A stretch of 64,000 nucleotides of DNA, taken from DASYXZ01 sp035308965. Lineage in GTDB: Bacteria > Acidobacteriota > Terriglobia > UBA7540. The first letter of the stretch is position 1; each line of letters opens with the position of its first letter. This document shows positions 7,083 to 14,709 of the stretch, piece after piece. A program made the translations under genes and the position numbers. The notes beneath the pieces were generated by a model that did not search any database, was not told where the DNA came from, and saw nothing but the letters and a program-made list of their open reading frames with translations. The stretch lies in contig DATGFN010000023.1 in assembly GCA_035308965.1 (NCBI GenBank), positions 186,001 through 250,000 on the forward strand. Reading direction: 5' to 3'.

Positions 7083-7992
7083 GGTGCTTGTGCCGCCTCT
7101 GCGCAAATATCATTTTCAATTTGTTTTTTACCATTCTCCAAACAAAGACCGGGTCGAGCGGATAACGCCGGAACCATCGGCATCTCACCTTCGGAGAATT
7201 TCCGATGAAATACTCGTGCGAGCGGCCGAAAATCTGGCGGTTGATTTCATGGATCATATCCTGATCGATTCCCAGATAGCCTTTTACATTGTTCACCCAG
7301 CTGAACAATACGCAAATCTCCGGAGAGAGCGGCATGCTGACTTCCACGTGCTTCTGTCCGAGTCCCGGACCGGAAAATCGCTGCCACTGCAATTCGGGAT
7401 TGAAGAGAGAACACGGTGCGTCAGAAGTGATGAATGAGCTGCGACGGTCGGCGCAGAAAAACGCGAGATTCATCTTCCCAAGAATGTTCGTTATATACGG
7501 AAGGCCCTGCATGATCATGATTTTGTGAGCGTTTTCTTTCTCTTGCGCCAACTGAAGGGAAAGCCCAGGAGCGGCTCCATGCGCCTTCTCCATATCCTCG
7601 ACCATTGTTTTGAGGCGGTCATAGAAATCTTCGATGTGCTGCTTTTGCTTCATCGTCCGCTGGAGCATGGCGGAGACAAAAGCGCAGAGGATTGCGTGCT
7701 CCTTTTGATTGAGCGGCACTTTTCGGCTGATCGTCTGTTCGAAGACATTGGCGTAATCGCTCTCGATTTGGGCGAGGGTCCTTTCAAGGACGTAATCCTT
7801 TCCAGCGTTTTTAACGCTGAAAGTATAGACGTCATTTTCGGTCAAAATATTTTTGGGAGCTCTTTTCTTGCCCTTTTTGCTGTCGCGCTCAAATATCCAG
7901 ACGTACGGCTCTTGGCCTGCGGGCGTATTGGGATCCGCGAATTGCTTCAAATAGCACTTCGGAATGACATGCTGGGTTTTAGGTTCGGACAT
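7075..7992 (-). CDS. DUF4238 family protein
   Basis: The N-terminus shows the DUF4238 signature QHVIPKCYLKQFAD (residues 7-20), followed by VWIFERDSKKG and NILTENDVYTF. Further in, SSFITSDAPCSLFNP and the PLSPEICVLFSW strand match the family pattern (TSDxPV, then MPLSPxxxL). Length of about 305 residues is usual. The family has no established activity; its members are scattered in accessory regions, sometimes near defence genes. It is translationally coupled to the TPR-like gene, so the two may form a two-gene module. Its ATG lies about 115 bp from the divergent methyltransferase gene. Confidence 0.75.
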   Translation of the reverse strand: MSEPKTQHVIPKCYLKQFADPNTPAGQEPYVWIFERDSKKGKKRAPKNILTENDVYTFSVKNAGKDYVLERTLAQIESDYANVFEQTISRKVPLNQKEHAILCAFVSAMLQRTMKQKQHIEDFYDRLKTMVEDMEKAHGAAPGLSLQLAQEKENAHKIMIMQGLPYITNILGKMNLAFFCADRRSSFITSDAPCSLFNPELQWQRFSGPGLGQKHVEVSMPLSPEICVLFSWVNNVKGYLGIDQDMIHEINRQIFGRSHEYFIGNSPKVRCRWFRRYPLDPVFVWRMVKNKLKMIFAQRRHKHHG

Positions 7993-8108
7993 ATCACGAT
8001 TGTTTTATTCCTCTATCTTTAGCAAGTCAGTTCAAATAAGAGCTTGAAGCGAAATACTAATTCAGCTATTATCGCACAGCATTTAAACCGTCACAAAGGA
8101 ACTGGATC

Positions 8109-10226
8109 ATGAGTGAGGCAGGTGAGGCATCCCTTCCTGACCGAATCCGCACGTGTTTGGTCACATCCATAACGGACGGGATGTTCGCGCCCAGGCATTT
8201 CTTTCAAAATTGGTTTCGCGGGAATGGATCAGCGTATTTTTTCCTATTCCAGAAGAACCTCAGCGTTACAAATATCCAAGTTGCCGAACTATTGGCGCTT
8301 CTTCGCAGCTATACAACGCGAACAGACACAGGACGCGCCGTCCGTGATTTACAGTTCCTCTCCGTTCAAGAATTCAATTCATCTGTTCAGAGCATCGTAG
8401 AATCCTACGTCTCCTCTCACCTTGCGGGTGACACACTCAAGCACATTGGAAGCCTCTACACAGACCTCCTGCGAAACATTGTCGTCATCGATCTTTACTT
8501 TGGCTCTTGCGCCGTGTTTATGCCTCACAACCTTTCTCTTGATCACAGGTCGGTTTGTGCCTTTTCGGGATTTATTCATTCGTGTGGGCCTTCGTTGCTA
8601 AACCGAAACATAAGTAAGGCCACCAAAGGAGAATTCTTCGAAAAGCTTGAGGCCTTTCTACAATCTCGGTCCGACTTGCAGGCTCCCGTGCAGTTCATCG
8701 TCTACGCTCATGAAGACTACACACCGCACGACCGTCGGCTTTCCTCTGAACTCCGGCGCGGTCTGGACGAAGTAAAGGTTTTTTTGGATAAATACTACGT
8801 CGGCAACGAGTCACTCGTTTCCGTTCTCAAGGATTTAAGGAAACAGTTCGCGGGCCGCCTCGATGTTCCCGAGCACGACCACTATAAGAAACTTTTGGAA
8901 GACGCGGAGACGGTTAATAATATGCCGGGATCCATCAGCACCATCTGGCTTCTTGTCGATCGTAGGCCCGGTCCAGAACTGAGGAATCCTAGTGACCGCC
9001 AGTACTTTCTTTGCTACTTCCAAGAATTTCGGAATGAGAATTCGCTTCTTATTTTCGACGAGAACAAGCCTGCTTGGATTGACCATACGACTCTTCCTCA
9101 TAGTCTCACAGCGGCAATGATAAACGTAACGCGCCCCTGGTGGTCTTCTCCAGAAGTCACTATCGGAGATCTGTTTGCGGGAACAGGGACTACGCTGCTT
9201 GAGTGTTTGAAACATGGTGCCCACATCTTTGGCACAGACACGTGTCCGATCGTTCAGACGATGGTTATGGACAACCTAAGCTTCTTTTCCATGGAACCGC
9301 AAGACCTAGAAAACCTTTGTCTCGCCCTGGAGGAGGCGGAGTCAATCCATCCGGCAGAGCGCCTTAAGGAAGGAATGAAGACGTTTGACATTCAGCGAAA
9401 GAAAACTTCGACTACGGAAGCATACTTTTGGGCGCTCGACATCTTTCAACAAATATGCCCTGATCCACATAGCTCAGACATTGTATTAACTGCGGAGCAT
9501 GCTGAGGCGATTAATGCCAAAGGCTTTGACCAAAGGATCTTCCTGTATTTGGCGCTCCGGACACATCGCCGAAATTTCGCATCGCTGGAACGTGAGGAGT
9601 CCGATTGGTACGGTGCGTATAAGAAGCAATCGGCGGACCTCCGGGAACAGATCAGAAGGCTAATTCGGCTACGCCAAAGACAGGCTCGTGGCAGAGAACT
9701 TCCCGGGAAGGTGATTGTGTTTCCAGGTTGGTATTCGGAATCATGCGGACTGGAGCCGAGCGCATTTCGAGCTCTTGTTTCAGAGAAGTCCTTGGGAATT
9801 TGTGTTTTCGAGAAAGATGCCCGAAAATTCCCTCCCAACAGTTGCGATGTCATTGTGACTGATCCACCATATGGCTTTAACACGCGCACGAATCCCGAGG
9901 AGTTGGGCGAGCTTTATAGAGATGTCATAGGGGTGATGCTGCGCGCGCTTAAGGGAGAGGGCCAAATCATGATTGCTTTACCAGACTGGTCGTACACGGG
10001 CCGCCAGGTACCACACTTCGTGACCAAGCAAATCGTTACTCATCAGCTTCTGGCAGCCGCGGAAAGGGAGGGGTTGGAAGTGTTCCAGGAGGCGTATAGC
10101 GTGCCTTATCCGGGACAAAGCCTCAGGGCACCGTATTATTGGGAGTCGGAAAGGGCTTTGCGCAGAGCCATCCTTCACTTTAGAGTGAGAAATCCCAAGC
10201 CTCGACAGGCTTTGCCCACCATCTAA
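8109..10226 (+). CDS. Large SAM-dependent methyltransferase with DPPY motif
   Basis: The C-terminal half is a class I methyltransferase. GDLFAGTGTTLLE (about residues 353-365) binds SAM, and TDPPYGF (about 582-588) is the catalytic motif of N6-adenine/N4-cytosine DNA or Trm11-like N2-guanine RNA methylases. About 220 residues separate the two motifs, far more than in a minimal domain, and include a basic Arg-rich helix (IRRLIRLRQRQARGRE). The first 340 residues match nothing I know and may recognise the target. PYPGQSLRAPYYWESERALRRAILHFR near the end fits Trm11/UPF0020-like enzymes. No restriction nuclease is adjacent, so it is an orphan DNA methylase or an RNA methylase. There is a usable Shine-Dalgarno (AAAGGA) and ATG. 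Confidence 0.7.
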   Translation: MSEAGEASLPDRIRTCLVTSITDGMFAPRHFFQNWFRGNGSAYFFLFQKNLSVTNIQVAELLALLRSYTTRTDTGRAVRDLQFLSVQEFNSSVQSIVESYVSSHLAGDTLKHIGSLYTDLLRNIVVIDLYFGSCAVFMPHNLSLDHRSVCAFSGFIHSCGPSLLNRNISKATKGEFFEKLEAFLQSRSDLQAPVQFIVYAHEDYTPHDRRLSSELRRGLDEVKVFLDKYYVGNESLVSVLKDLRKQFAGRLDVPEHDHYKKLLEDAETVNNMPGSISTIWLLVDRRPGPELRNPSDRQYFLCYFQEFRNENSLLIFDENKPAWIDHTTLPHSLTAAMINVTRPWWSSPEVTIGDLFAGTGTTLLECLKHGAHIFGTDTCPIVQTMVMDNLSFFSMEPQDLENLCLALEEAESIHPAERLKEGMKTFDIQRKKTSTTEAYFWALDIFQQICPDPHSSDIVLTAEHAEAINAKGFDQRIFLYLALRTHRRNFASLEREESDWYGAYKKQSADLREQIRRLIRLRQRQARGRELPGKVIVFPGWYSESCGLEPSAFRALVSEKSLGICVFEKDARKFPPNSCDVIVTDPPYGFNTRTNPEELGELYRDVIGVMLRALKGEGQIMIALPDWSYTGRQVPHFVTKQIVTHQLLAAAEREGLEVFQEAYSVPYPGQSLRAPYYWESERALRRAILHFRVRNPKPRQALPTI

Positions 10227-10325
10227 TAATCGGAGGCAATTGCAGAGCGCGTTTGACCGTGACATACTATATGTAGTAGTTTACCACTCAGAGCCCCAAT
10301 CCCTAGGGGCAGAAAGGAGGGCCGA

Positions 10326-10658
10326 ATGTCCCCTGCAATTCTCGGCGATGAAATAAAGACGAGGATTCCACCACTATATTCCCAGGACAGGTCGGACGAC
10401 CCGATAATTTACGCTAGGTTGTTTTCGCCCGGAAACAAATGGCAATGTCTCGTAGCTGAGGGGTGCGAGCGCAATGACACCTTTCTGATTTTCGGGTTGT
10501 TTTTGGGCAATGGCAGCAGGTGGGGTCAAATCGAATTTGGCGAGCTTAGTAGAATGATTGCTGACGAGGGGGCCCCTTTGTGCATTGATAGAGAATTCAA
10601 ACCTGTTCGCTTGAGTGCGCTCACTGGGATGCGACGTAACGGACGCCCTTCAATCTAG
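10326..10658 (+). CDS. DUF2958 family protein
   Basis: A 110-residue protein with the DUF2958 pattern: IPPLYSQD, YARLFSPGNKWQCLVAEGCERNDTFLIFGLFLGNG, GQIEFGELSRM, then CIDREFKPVRLSAL. Members are common on plasmids and integrative conjugative elements, and their function is unknown. A strong GGAGG precedes the ATG. A clear terminator follows, so the gene is probably transcribed alone. It supports the view that 10-18 kb is mobile-element DNA. Confidence 0.75.
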   Translation: MSPAILGDEIKTRIPPLYSQDRSDDPIIYARLFSPGNKWQCLVAEGCERNDTFLIFGLFLGNGSRWGQIEFGELSRMIADEGAPLCIDREFKPVRLSALTGMRRNGRPSI

Positions 10659-10663
10659 CATTC

Positions 10664-10702
10664 AAGAGGCAGCCTGACTTAATTGGCCGCCTCTTTTTTT
10701 TT
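10664..10702 (+). terminator. Rho-independent terminator after the DUF2958 gene
   Basis: AAGAGGCAGCC (10664-10674) pairs with GGCCGCCTCTT (10685-10695) with one mismatch, and the T run extends to 10702. Confidence 0.85.
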
Positions 10703-10767
10703 ACTTCCACGCCCACGCATTGTGAAAAGTCTATAGCTTCGACTCGCCACAGCGACCCTCTCTCATG

Positions 10768-10798
10768 AAAAAAGAGCCAAACAAGTTTGCTTGGCTCT
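10768..10798 (-). terminator. Rho-independent terminator after the nuclease gene
   Basis: AGAGCCAA (10773-10780) and TTGGCTCT (10791-10798) form a stem with a 10-nt loop. Read on the minus strand it is followed by a T run (A run at 10768-10773 on the plus strand), just after the nuclease stop. Confidence 0.8.
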
Positions 10799-10808
10799 GT
10801 AAGAGAGG

Positions 10809-11609
10809 TTAGGTGATCCTCACCAGCGTTTCCTGCGCTTTCTTTTGGTTGCCCAAGCAAACCGGCAGGAAATCGCAATAACCGCAGTGTTTTCCTATCC
10901 GCTTGTAGAATTTTCCCGCGGCGATGTCGTCCGCAACAATCTGAACCTTCCCGAGGTATTCGGTCAGGTCGTCCGCGTTTCTCTTGGCGAAGTGCCATTC
11001 GATGCGCGGTTCTTTGGTTTTGATAAGGACACATAGCGCCACCTGCTCAGCTTCGGGTTCGGCGAGCGCATAGGCGGTGAGTTGGTCGGAGAGCGCGGCC
11101 TCGTGATCTTCGTAGTCGGAACCCGCCGTCTTGAAGTCCACGACGGTCTTCCGGCCATTCATGCGGGCTACGAGATCGATCGAGCCGATGAACGGCTCGC
11201 CTAACACCGTCATTCGGAGCTCGAACTTCCGCTCCACGCCCATCGCGTCCTGAATCTTTGGAGCTTCCTCGGCAACAAACTTCATGAGAAGTTTTTCTCC
11301 TTTCTCATCGAAGATCTCCCATGATTCACGGTGCTTGTATTGCAGCCGGATATCCTTGAGCTTCTGCCAATGTCGTTTGAAGTGTTCCGCTGGGTCATCG
11401 CCGTTCCGAAAGAAATCGGCGAGTGCCAGGTGGATCACCGTGCCGAAGACGAGGCTGGCGTTATCGAATCTCGGCCGGAGCCGCTCGATGTAATGGAGCC
11501 GGTATTGTTCCGGGCAGGTGAGATAGCGGTTGATTCGGGAGTACGAGAGGGGTGGGTTTGATGATCGAGTGGCCTGACCTTCCCGTTCAGTTAGGGACGG
11601 CGCTTCCAT
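10809..11609 (-). CDS. PD-(D/E)XK nuclease, RecB/Cas4-like, with Fe-S cysteines
   Basis: A RecB-family exonuclease-like domain (PF12705 type). It shows LSYSRINRYLTCPEQYRLHY at the N-terminus, FGTVIHLALADF with His60, GSIDLVAR with Asp145, VVDFKTA with Asp158 and Lys160, and SDQLTAYA. Cys32 and the C-terminal HCGYCDFLPVC (Cys242, 245, 251) make the four-cysteine set expected for the 4Fe-4S cluster of AddB/Cas4 nucleases. It probably degrades or trims DNA ends. GGGAGG precedes the ATG. Its start overlaps the end of the SWIM-domain gene by 23 bp, so the two are co-translated. No cas genes or CRISPR array are present. Confidence 0.85.
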   Translation of the reverse strand: MEAPSLTEREGQATRSSNPPLSYSRINRYLTCPEQYRLHYIERLRPRFDNASLVFGTVIHLALADFFRNGDDPAEHFKRHWQKLKDIRLQYKHRESWEIFDEKGEKLLMKFVAEEAPKIQDAMGVERKFELRMTVLGEPFIGSIDLVARMNGRKTVVDFKTAGSDYEDHEAALSDQLTAYALAEPEAEQVALCVLIKTKEPRIEWHFAKRNADDLTEYLGKVQIVADDIAAGKFYKRIGKHCGYCDFLPVCLGNQKKAQETLVRIT

Positions 11610-12528
11610 TGTTGCCTCCCTTTGGAGCGTTGTTGAGTGGGAAGACCTTCTCGACGTTCAGGTATTTTCCGTCATCGCTCGGTTTGGTGGTGACCAGGCA
11701 CGGCAGGTTCAAGCGGAGTCCTGGTTCGATATTCGCAGCCTCGATGTGGTGGCCGGCCTTGGCGATATCGGCGGCAAGTTGTTCGGCGGATCCGAAGATG
11801 CGTGACCACCGCCCGTTCACCTGCACGTTGATGCAGAAGCGGTCGCCATACCTGCCTTTCACTTTGGCGATGTCGATGAGGCGGGCGTGGACCGGATTGC
11901 CGTTGCCGTTTATTTGCCGTGGTGCCGGTTGCGGTTGAGTCTGCGGCTTCGCCACGGTCGGCGCTGCCACAGTTGGTTGCAGTACGGGTGATGGGGCCGG
12001 AGGCGCGTTCAGTTTGAGGAACACGCCGACGATTTCCTTCTCGAGTTCCAGAGTCTTCGCGGCTTTGTCTTTGATCTCCGCGCTTGTAATGTCTGCGACG
12101 CCCATCGAGAACTCGATTGAGAGACTATCGATGCGCCCGTCCGGACTGACGCTTCTTTTAAGAAGCATCACGACGGAGCCGTTCGAGCGCTTGCGGGCGC
12201 GCTTCTTTTCGACGGGCGGTTCAGCAGGCGGGAGAGCGGGAACGGCTGCGTCTTTCGCATGGCCGTTCCCAGGTTGGGGAGCCGTAGCGTGGTTGCCGTT
12301 CGGCCACGGGGCCACGGTGAGAATATGCGCGCAGCGATAGGTGGTGTCGGACTTGTGATTCTCGAAATCGAAGCAGTTGCACGTCCACTGTTCGCCGTCA
12401 TACCTCACCTGGTAAATCGTCGAAGGGGTTTGGAGCGAATAGACGCGGAACCCTTCTTCGGTTTTCGAGGCGATTAGGATGCCGGCTTCGGCCGGCGCAC
12501 TTGCGGTGTCAAACTGTGCCTGGGTCAT
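11587..12528 (-). CDS. SWIM zinc-finger protein
   Basis: From the ATG at 12528 (preceded by a perfect AGGAGG) the protein has a SWIM finger, CNC at residues 50-52 and CAH at 66-68, in the context YDGEQWTCNCFDF. This is a predicted zinc-dependent DNA- or protein-binding motif. A proline-rich low-complexity linker (roughly 80-115), a short alpha/beta segment, a second Pro/Gln linker (about 180-210) and a C-terminal domain (RLIDIAKVKGRYGDRF) follow. The C-terminal domain is unrecognised. The gene overlaps the downstream nuclease gene, so it may load or target the nuclease (inference). It is divergent from the TraG-like ATPase gene, with a 160-bp shared upstream region. Confidence 0.75.
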   Translation of the reverse strand: MTQAQFDTASAPAEAGILIASKTEEGFRVYSLQTPSTIYQVRYDGEQWTCNCFDFENHKSDTTYRCAHILTVAPWPNGNHATAPQPGNGHAKDAAVPALPPAEPPVEKKRARKRSNGSVVMLLKRSVSPDGRIDSLSIEFSMGVADITSAEIKDKAAKTLELEKEIVGVFLKLNAPPAPSPVLQPTVAAPTVAKPQTQPQPAPRQINGNGNPVHARLIDIAKVKGRYGDRFCINVQVNGRWSRIFGSAEQLAADIAKAGHHIEAANIEPGLRLNLPCLVTTKPSDDGKYLNVEKVFPLNNAPKGGNNGSAVPN

Positions 12529-12689
12529 ACAATCCTCCTTTTTGAGTTGTGAAGTTGCGAGACAGGCTCGAAGTACGAACCTTGACCTCAGGCTAGCGCT
12601 CACAAAACTGGGTCAAAGGCGGGGAAAGTTGCCGGAACCGGCAAGATTGCGAGCCTTGGCATTTCTTCGGAGTCGGCGAAACTGAAGGA

Positions 12690-13871
12690 ATGCTCAATGA
12701 TTCTCGGGATCACATCACGCTCATTGGCCGGACGAATTTCCGCAACGAGCAGAAGCTTTTTGGGATCCGGCAGGCCGACCGGCGCGCCCACATGTATGTG
12801 ATCGGAAAAACCGGCACCGGCAAGTCCACGCTTATAGAGTCGATGGTTCGCCAGGACGTGAGCGCGGGCCGTGGTCTGGCCCTCTTCGACCCGCATGGGG
12901 ACTTGGCGGAGCGGGTGATCGAATGGATACCGGAAAAAAGAAAGGCTGACTTGATCTATTGCAACGTACCCGATGCCTCAAAGCCTTTCGCGTTCAATCC
13001 GCTGGAAAGCGTGCCTCCGATGAAGCGGGCATTGGCCGCATCGGGGATGCTCGAAGTCTTCAAGAAAATCTGGCATGACTCTTGGGGGCCACGCACAGAG
13101 CACGTTCTTCGAAACGCCTTGCTCTCGCTCTTCGACCAACCCGTTGCGACACTCGCCGATATATTGCGGCTTCTGGATGATTTGAGTTTTCGAAAGCTCA
13201 CCGCCTCGCGTGTCCACAACGATCAGGTCCGCCATTTCTGGCTCAAGGAATTTGAAAGCTATCCAGCGCGCTTCCGCGCTGAGGTCATCGCCCCGATCCA
13301 AAATAAAGTGGGCGCATTCCTATCCGACCCCGTTTTGAATGCCATCGTGACCCAACCGAAAAGCGCCTTTGATCTGAGGCGGGTTATGGATGATGGCCGC
13401 ATTTTATTGGTGAACCTCGCCAAGGGAAAAATAGGCGGGGATACCGCCGCCCTTCTGGGCACGCTACTGGTTTCGCGGATTGGACTAACGGCGTTGAGCC
13501 GGGCGGACGTGCCCGAGAGCGAGCGGCGAGACTTCTATGTATTTCTGGACGAGTTCCAGAGCTTCACCACATTGAGCTTGGCCAACATGCTGAGCGAACT
13601 GCGAAAGTATCGCGTGAATCTGATTCTTGCACACCAATATCTTTCCCAACTCGATGGGCAAGTCCGAGACGCGATACTTGGCAATGTTGGAACGATTATT
13701 TCTTTCCGGCTTGGCCTGGCAGATGCGGAGGTCATAGGGAAGGAGTTCTACCCTGAATTCTCAAAGGAAGACCTGATCCATCTGCCGAATTACAATCTCT
13801 ATCTCAAGATGATGGTGGAAGGAATCATGACAAGACCATTCAGTGCTGAAACGATCAAGCCGATCGGATAG
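12690..13871 (+). CDS. VirD4/TraG-like coupling ATPase
   Basis: A RecA/FtsK-type DNA-pumping ATPase with VIGKTGTGKSTLIE at residues 37-50 (Walker A), FDPHGDLAERV (the HerA/VirD4 DPHGD motif), and a Walker B FYVFLDEFQSF near 281-291. A later HQYLSQL is the sensor/Gln motif. Like TraG/TraD type IV coupling proteins it would move DNA, but it lacks N-terminal membrane helices and the usual all-alpha domain appears within 130-200. At 393 residues it is shorter than typical coupling proteins. The GAAGGA abuts the ATG, so the true start is not certain. No relaxase or mating-pair genes are nearby. Confidence 0.8.
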   Translation: MLNDSRDHITLIGRTNFRNEQKLFGIRQADRRAHMYVIGKTGTGKSTLIESMVRQDVSAGRGLALFDPHGDLAERVIEWIPEKRKADLIYCNVPDASKPFAFNPLESVPPMKRALAASGMLEVFKKIWHDSWGPRTEHVLRNALLSLFDQPVATLADILRLLDDLSFRKLTASRVHNDQVRHFWLKEFESYPARFRAEVIAPIQNKVGAFLSDPVLNAIVTQPKSAFDLRRVMDDGRILLVNLAKGKIGGDTAALLGTLLVSRIGLTALSRADVPESERRDFYVFLDEFQSFTTLSLANMLSELRKYRVNLILAHQYLSQLDGQVRDAILGNVGTIISFRLGLADAEVIGKEFYPEFSKEDLIHLPNYNLYLKMMVEGIMTRPFSAETIKPIG

Positions 13872-14004
13872 GGTGTAGGTTTGCTTACCTCCATTTTCCT
13901 AAGTAAATCATCTTGCATAGGTACCCTACCGTATAGTACCCTCTGCACAACATTTTTGCCGCTTTCGGCAAGCGGCTAAATTCAAAATCTCCCGAGGTGC
14001 ATCC

Positions 14005-14706
14005 ATGGCGAAGCCATCGGTCGAGGCAAATGCAGTTTTTTCTCACTGGCACCACCCTATTGAAAATTTCAGCACGTCTGCCCAGGAGTTTTATGGATGC
14101 GTGGAGGCGGCGCTCAAGGCGCACCAGCTCCCGGACGTTGAAATATCGCGCATCGAATGGAAGGAAGGGGGCACCTTTTCCAGCCAACGCCTTTATTTGC
14201 GGGTGAAGCGCGGGAGCCTCGTCTTCGACATTTGCGCGGCTCCCTACGGCGCCGACTACTTCTTTTCCTGGTGGCTGGCGGAGATCCCGCCCCGCTTCGG
14301 ACTCTTGCGTCTGGCGGCGGTAGCCTTCGCTTCGTTTTTGACCTTCATTTTTTTGACCGGGACCATCGGGTCTGTGCTCGGCGGGGTCTGGGGGGCATTG
14401 TTGGGATTGCCGCTCGGTATCATTGCGCTCGTGGGCGGGATGTTGGCGATAGGCCAGGCGGCGCGGAACGGCGTGTTCGGCCCCGGATTCGAAGAAGCGC
14501 TCATTACGACCCCCATCCTCGGCTGGATTTACGTCAAGATTTTCGGCCCTTTCACGTACTACCGGATGGACACCAAGCTCATGTTCCAGTCAGCGGTCAA
14601 CTCGGCGGTCCAGTCGGTCGTCGAAGCGGTGACGAGTGCCAGGGGAATCAGAGCGATGACCGAGCTGGAGCGCAAACCTATGCTGCGTGAACTTGGCGGG
14701 AGGTAA
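14005..14706 (+). CDS. Membrane protein with two predicted TM helices, unknown
   Basis: An N-terminal soluble part of about 100 residues is followed by hydrophobic stretches at about 100-120 (LAAVAFASFLTFIFLTGTIG) and about 123-150 (LGGVWGALLGLPLGIIALVG), then a cytoplasmic tail. Family unknown. A GAGGTG ribosome site precedes the ATG. It ends 3 bp before the next ATPase gene starts, so it may anchor that ATPase in the membrane, as a TraG-type N-terminus would (inference). Upstream, 13958-13976 forms a GCCGCTT/AAGCGGC hairpin without a T run. Confidence 0.65.
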   Translation: MAKPSVEANAVFSHWHHPIENFSTSAQEFYGCVEAALKAHQLPDVEISRIEWKEGGTFSSQRLYLRVKRGSLVFDICAAPYGADYFFSWWLAEIPPRFGLLRLAAVAFASFLTFIFLTGTIGSVLGGVWGALLGLPLGIIALVGGMLAIGQAARNGVFGPGFEEALITTPILGWIYVKIFGPFTYYRMDTKLMFQSAVNSAVQSVVEAVTSARGIRAMTELERKPMLRELGGR

Positions 14707-14709
14707 CGG

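Noticed and set aside
10809..11609. Cas4-like nuclease taken as a sign of CRISPR
   Set aside because: No cas1/cas2 and no repeat-spacer array in the window.
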